Positions 59,641 through 64,000 of a stretch of 64,000 nt of DNA are shown here, one piece after another. The position numbers were made by a program, and so were the translations under genes. The DNA is from Doris montereyensis (Eukaryota; Mollusca; Gastropoda; Nudibranchia; Dorididae), in contig JAXRKP010001164.1 of assembly GCA_037039925.1 (NCBI GenBank), forward strand, positions 45,001 to 109,000, written 5' to 3'. Position 1 is the stretch's first letter; every line of letters begins with the position of its first letter. Below the pieces are notes generated by a model. It saw nothing but the letters and a program-made list of their open reading frames with translations. It was not told the DNA's origin and ran no database searches.

Positions 59641-61100
59641 CACAAAGTACTCATAATATATACATGGTACATGATACTGATACATACATTAATAACACTT
59701 ATACTATACAGTAAAATATTTTATTAATTCATTTTGGTCAACAGTATCAGTGTATTGTTACTTAACATGTTATTTAGTATTATATAGGCCTAGAATGAAT
59801 CTTGAGATACATGAATAAATGTTTTATATATATGAATCATATATATATATGCCATGTATATATAATATAATATATAGATCTAATTCTCTAGGCATAATAC
59901 TAATATAATCTATAATGACTAACTGTATTTTATTATAATCTAGATTCTAGATCTAGTTAGATTTATAATAATAATAACTGCATTACGATAGATAGATCTA
60001 GATCTATATTTAATATAGACATATCATAATGCAGTTAGATATGGTTATAATATAATATTATAACCATATCTAACTGCATTACGATAGGTCTAGTCTAGAA
60101 GTAGAAGTAGGATTCTTCACATGAGAAGCTACGGCCAGCGTAACCAGGTGTAAACATCCGCCATTGTGGCTGTTCTGCCAGTCTATTACCTCCCCACGAT
60201 AATGCTGTTAAAATAATTTTTTCCGGCTTTATAGATTTATAAAATAATAAAAACTATTTGCTCTTTCAATAAATAAATTAATCAACTTACCAATTAAACA
60301 TTTCAACGATTACAAAGAATGAGAATCTTCGGAGTCTAGAGTTTGGGTGATTGGCGAGGTCGGCTGTGTCTCGTGAGCTCTAATGTCCACTGGGTTAGCC
60401 ATTGCGATCAGAGATTGTCATGGCTGTCCAGTTGATAGCGTTTCAGGTCTTTCGCTTTGCCGGGACAAAGTTGACAGTAAAATGGCTACTATTTTTATTT
60501 TCTGCAGATAATTAGCTTTCTATGCATATGAGGTAATGTACGAAAAGCTTCCCGTAAATGTCGATTTCTTCTAAATATCTCGCTTCTTTTTCCGTGCCTG
60601 GCCTTCACAAAGAAACTACTAGATGCATCGTGGGAAAGCGGGTATCAAAATAAAGCAGAGTTCTTGCCCTTTCTGATACTGTCAGTACTATTTGTGTACG
60701 ACCAATCACGGCCGAGCGATGTTAACTAGACCTAAAGTATAAAGAATGCCAATCTTGACTGCCGACTACGCGACCACGGCTCATTACGCAAAGTTGTAAC
60801 TTTCCTTCACACTTGCCAATGATTGTAGAGATACGTACATAAATCAGATCACAACAATATTCACACACACACAAAACAAAGATATGAATGTTTTAAATGT
60901 TTCTATTTCATGAAAATTACATGGGTTTAAGCTGAGATGTATGGTTTCTTAGAACACCATGTTAATCAGGTTGAAACGGCGGGCGGTGTTTTCCACCGTG
61001 TATAGGTGAGCGCCTGGCGTACCTATTTATTCAGAAACAAATTTTAAAGATAGAAAAAAAGTACTTTGAATTGGCTTGTCGGGCCTACCACGACCTTTTG
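59641..61100. other. Spacer with AGATCT motifs and a palindrome
   Basis: AT- and GATC-rich to about 60110, then more GC/CpG-containing sequence to about 60800 without a recognisable exon. A perfect palindrome lies at 60031-60077. Confidence 0.4.
60031..60077. repeat. Perfect 47-bp palindrome
   Basis: 23-bp arms beginning GCAGTTAGATATGGTTATAA lie around a single base. With one mismatch it extends outward through TATCATAATGC / GCATTACGATA. Confidence 0.9.
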
Positions 61101-61106
61101 AGAATG

Positions 61107-61725
61107 GCTCATACACTTTTATGCTTCATCTAACTAAATAGAGCTGATTATTCTCTTTAATTTGGTATATACTACGTCTTGATAGCTCTTATGGTTCTTG
61201 ATTTATTGATTTTTTTTGGTTCTCGGCATGTGTAATTTATACAATCATTTTATGTCAACTTATTAATTTTTTTGCAGAAATTGATTTTGTTAAGGAATAC
61301 ACTGCAATGACTAACTTATTGTAATTGGCCTTAAAATTATCTTTATTTTGATATTCCATTTGCTGTTGTGGTTCTCATCTCATTGACATTTTTGTTCTCA
61401 TTTTATTTAATTTCCGCAACCATATTATCACTACTTACTTTTTTCATGCTTTGGCTGTGCTGGAATGTTTTATAACATGAATATACTTATATGATTCATC
61501 TAACTAGATAGAGCTGATTATTCTCTTTAATTTGGTTTATAATATGTCTTGATAGCTGTTATGGTTCTTGATTTATTGAGGGGTTTTTGTCTCGGTATGT
61601 GTAATTTCTGCATACAATTTATGTCATCAATTTATTAATTTTTCCCCCTAAATTAATTTTGTTAGGGAATACACTGATTTGATTGATTTTATCACATAGA
61701 CCTTAACATTATCTTTAATTTGATT
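61107..61725. repeat. ~240-bp direct duplication
   Basis: Copies lie at about 61107-61360 and 61488-61725 (TTCATCTAACTAAATAGAGC, TGATTATTCTCTTTAATTTG, CTTATGGTTCTTGATTTATT). The spacer is about 130 bp. 61726-62240 is AT-rich without features. Confidence 0.8.
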
Positions 61726-62244
61726 TTGTTTTATTGAAATTATCGTTCCCGAATACTCTTATCAGTCCATTTTTGCTGCCGAGAGGCCAATTTTAACTTT
61801 AAACCCTCAGTTACGGTACGATAAATTTGGTATTTTTGCTTGAAACTTTGTAAAAAAAATTAGCCTTTGTCTCTAGATAGTTTTGAGTTGGTTTACTTAG
61901 TTTTAACTCTGTAATTTGATAAATTTCTTTTTTATGAGCTCCAAAAATGGCATTTTGAACCATTTTCTTCAGAATTGCCAATTTTTTCTAAGTCCAGGGT
62001 ACTTTTTCCCCAAGTTTGTCACATCTTGTCTTTGTCATTATTCATCGAAGTCCATTTTCCTTTTATGTTTTGTGAACATTACAGGGCCAAATCTTTGATT
62101 ATATGTTTATATCCTGTTTCCAATCATTATTTTAAAAATTATTTCAACTTCAAAATCACCTACAATGCCTTTTATAATTTGTCGAACATTTTTTAGTCCA
62201 AATAAAAATGTTAAAATTCATATTTTCGTTACTTGTTGACCGAT

Positions 62245-62605
62245 TTAGATGAAATAAAGTTTATTGTTCTTGTTTTTGTAAGCTCTGTCTGAATGTAGTT
62301 TTGTATTTATTGTATCTGCCATTCGAAAAAACAGAGAAGAAATAGTTTCAAAGTCAATAACTGTCCCAGAAAATTCAGTAAATGGCTCTACAACAACATT
62401 TGAGAGCGTGCTGGTCCATTCATTTGACGAAGTGTCTGGTACCTGCCTCATCATGTGGATCTAGATCTAAATTTGTCTCTAAATCATTACCACCACCTTC
62501 AAAGTCAACATCGATGTCAGATTCATCTCCTGAATCAATATTTGCATCATTATTGTCTGCTAACAAACTCTGATTCCATAAGGAATTCAGAAGATCGAAA
62601 GCCAT
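62245..62605 (-). pseudogene. Possible piggyBac transposase N-terminal fragment
   Basis: The minus strand gives an acidic stretch (NNDANIDSGDESDIDVDFEG) and, after a frameshift, SNEWTSTLSNVVVEPFTEFS then DFETISSLFFRMADTI. Acidic N-terminus plus Trp/'PFTE-SG'/'FF' order is reminiscent of PGBD transposases. No ends or TTAA sites were found. Weak call. Confidence 0.35.
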
Positions 62606-63284
62606 AATGCAGGAATCAGACGACAGCCAAAATTTCGTCTTTCTTTGAAAAATTCTAGTCCGGACGACAATTCGTATTTTTACATGTGGTAAAAAGCTAC
62701 TTTCACTTTGAGTTCTCCTCCACTTCCGGAAAATTCCGGAAAATGTATCTTATCTAAGCTCTTAGCAGCTGTGACTAAAGTGTATCTTTTTATTTTCGAT
62801 TAGAGAAGCAATGGGTTAAGCGAACAGCAATCAAGAGCAGAGTTCAGATAGCCATAATGTGGTAATTTTCCATTGCTTTCCACGATGCCTTTACTTGTCG
62901 AGTCTGAATGGGCCTAGCTATCCGTTTTACTGCTGGGTCAACAGGAAGACCTGCAAAATTTTCTCAGACTGGGAACTCAGGCCTCCTGTGTGGACATACT
63001 GACTTAGCTACCAGCGCTTCAGTGACATTATGTTGATCAAAATAACATCTGTTCTGTGTGCACCTTCTATTCTGTGTGCACCTTCGTTTCTGTGGATAAA
63101 GAAATGAGAAAAAAAAACATGTACACAAAAAAGCATTTTTATTGAGGTGGAAAAACAACGTACTAACGAATGGAGTTAACTTTTTAAAATTTAAATTGCT
63201 TTATATTCATATTTTTACATTCCATGTTGAAAATTTGCATTGCCCCCTCCCCCCCCCCGATTGTTTTGGCACTGCAGAGTAGTG
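62606..63284. other. Spacer, no gene recognised
   Basis: It contains a short duplicated TTCTGTGTGCACCTTC motif at about 63050-63085 and a C run at 63243-63259. Confidence 0.4.
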
Positions 63285-63940
63285 TTGCTGGGCACTGTTT
63301 TTCAGACTTTCTTGGTGGTCAAACCAAAACAAACCCGGTTAAGACAGAAACATTAGAGGTCTTAGAAGTATTAAAGAAACTGATTTGATATCAAATAAAA
63401 AGAAATTAAAAAATTAATTTTGTAGTCATGTGAAAACTTATGATAAGACATAACAAGTCAATCCCATGGGTCTGCTGATCTACTCACTTGTCGCATATTT
63501 GACATAGCCGTCAGTGGGGCAATCACACACAAGACAGATCTTTTTTAATTTAACTTCACCCAAAAACATGTCTCACAATAGAAATGGCCACATCTGCATA
63601 GGAAAAGAGAAGACAAAAAAAAAAATCCAATTGCTTCATTAAGCACATGACAAAGCTGGAAACTAGTTATGCATGAGCAATGGTGTGAGCAAATTGGATG
63701 TCGAGAATTAAATAGTGAAAACAAAGTGCCGGGTAGTGGACAGGTAAGCACCTGTATGGGGATTAGGCGATCCTGCCCTCCACGGGTCTCCTACTGCCTT
63801 GCTGCAGGGGGGTCTTGGCAGACCAAAAGCTAAGGAAGTTAACCCTGACAGAAAACAACCATCTACCTCAAGTACAGTAGGCCAATCACCTGCTTCCCCA
63901 AAATCCATTGGTTCAGAGAAATAAATATGATATACCCAGC
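63285..63940 (-). repeat. Inverted duplicate block, copy 2
   Basis: Reverse-complement counterpart of 56037-56720. It lacks the pogo-like MITE, so it serves as an empty-site reference. Confidence 0.85.
63488..63593 (-). pseudogene. RNF212-like RING-finger exon, copy 2
   Basis: Acceptor TTTTCCTATGCAG, then CGHFYCETCF, then (after one missing T in a T run) KKICLVCDCPTDGYVKYAT and a consensus donor ACAA|GTGAGT. It keeps the Cys lost in copy 1. It may belong to a live gene extending on the minus strand beyond the window, with one homopolymer error, or be a transposed exon. Confidence 0.5.
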
Positions 63941-64000
63941 TTGATCTTTTGAAGATGAATATAGAAACACATACGGACTGCGATTTTTGGAACATGGAAT
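63941..64000 (+). mobile_element. Start of a LINE endonuclease at the window edge
   Basis: The plus-strand frame reads KHIRTAIFGTWN, running off the end. This is the standard N-terminal beta-strand of an APE-type LINE endonuclease. The homologous sequence starts the LINE at 55541 (minus). Confidence 0.6.

Noticed and set aside
60419..60520. Possible first exon starting MAVQLIAFQVFRFAGTKL
   Set aside because: Short frame without donor support or recognisable family; kept as spacer.
62964..63158. 64-codon minus frame with repeated RRCTQN
   Set aside because: Driven by a duplicated 16-bp motif; no domain seen.

Overview
The window is eukaryotic nuclear DNA, most likely from a mollusc, probably a gastropod. 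This is inferred from the intron-rich gene structure, AGATCT/TCTAGA-rich spacers, long microsatellites and abundant tRNA-like SINE and LINE debris. No species can be named from the sequence alone. Most of the listed reading frames are microsatellite or repeat translations. Two host genes are well supported.

(1) 7254-29140 (+) is an 11-exon mitochondrial pyruvate dehydrogenase kinase (PDK family) of about 421 residues. Every junction is GT-AG and all phases agree. Exon 10 lacks one base in each of two homopolymers that encode the two glycine-rich ATP-lid motifs. The introns hold most of the repeats: a duplicated block around a (TA)n tract, a 30-bp minisatellite, SINEs, a 1.8-kb minisatellite, a LINE foldback, a piggyBac remnant and an antisense THAP fragment. 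Just before exon 7 lies an array of nine copies of that exon's own 3' splice site.

(2) 41587-42452 (-) is a TSSC4-like gene (U5 snRNP-associated), split in this sequence by one missing base in an A run.

Region by region: 1-7.2 kb holds a PIF/Harbinger remnant with transposase and MADF pieces, a 420-bp inverted repeat and an AGATCT-rich island. 7.2-30.2 kb is the PDK gene. 30.2-41.5 kb holds tandem arrays (including a 1.4-kb array with a TATA-like box in each unit and a 0.9-kb 56-bp array), SINEs, microsatellites and a 402-bp piggyBac MITE. 41.5-42.5 kb is TSSC4. 43-48.8 kb is mostly featureless AT-rich spacer. 48.8-49.3 kb is a Mutator-like MITE with a 9-bp target duplication. 50.3-52.6 kb holds a decayed copy of a multicopy EADTR/DTDV protein family. 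53.1-55.5 kb is a decayed non-LTR retrotransposon. 55.5-56.0 kb is a TA-flanked pogo/Tigger-like MITE. 56.0-56.7 kb is a block carrying an RNF212-like RING exon, present again inverted at 63.3-64.0 kb. 57.3-58.85 kb is a CR1/L2-like LINE 3' end with a long purine tract.

Nothing links the two host genes functionally; the rest is accumulated mobile and satellite DNA. One-base homopolymer deficits occur in at least four unrelated coding pieces, which suggests uncorrected long-read assembly errors rather than true pseudogenes.
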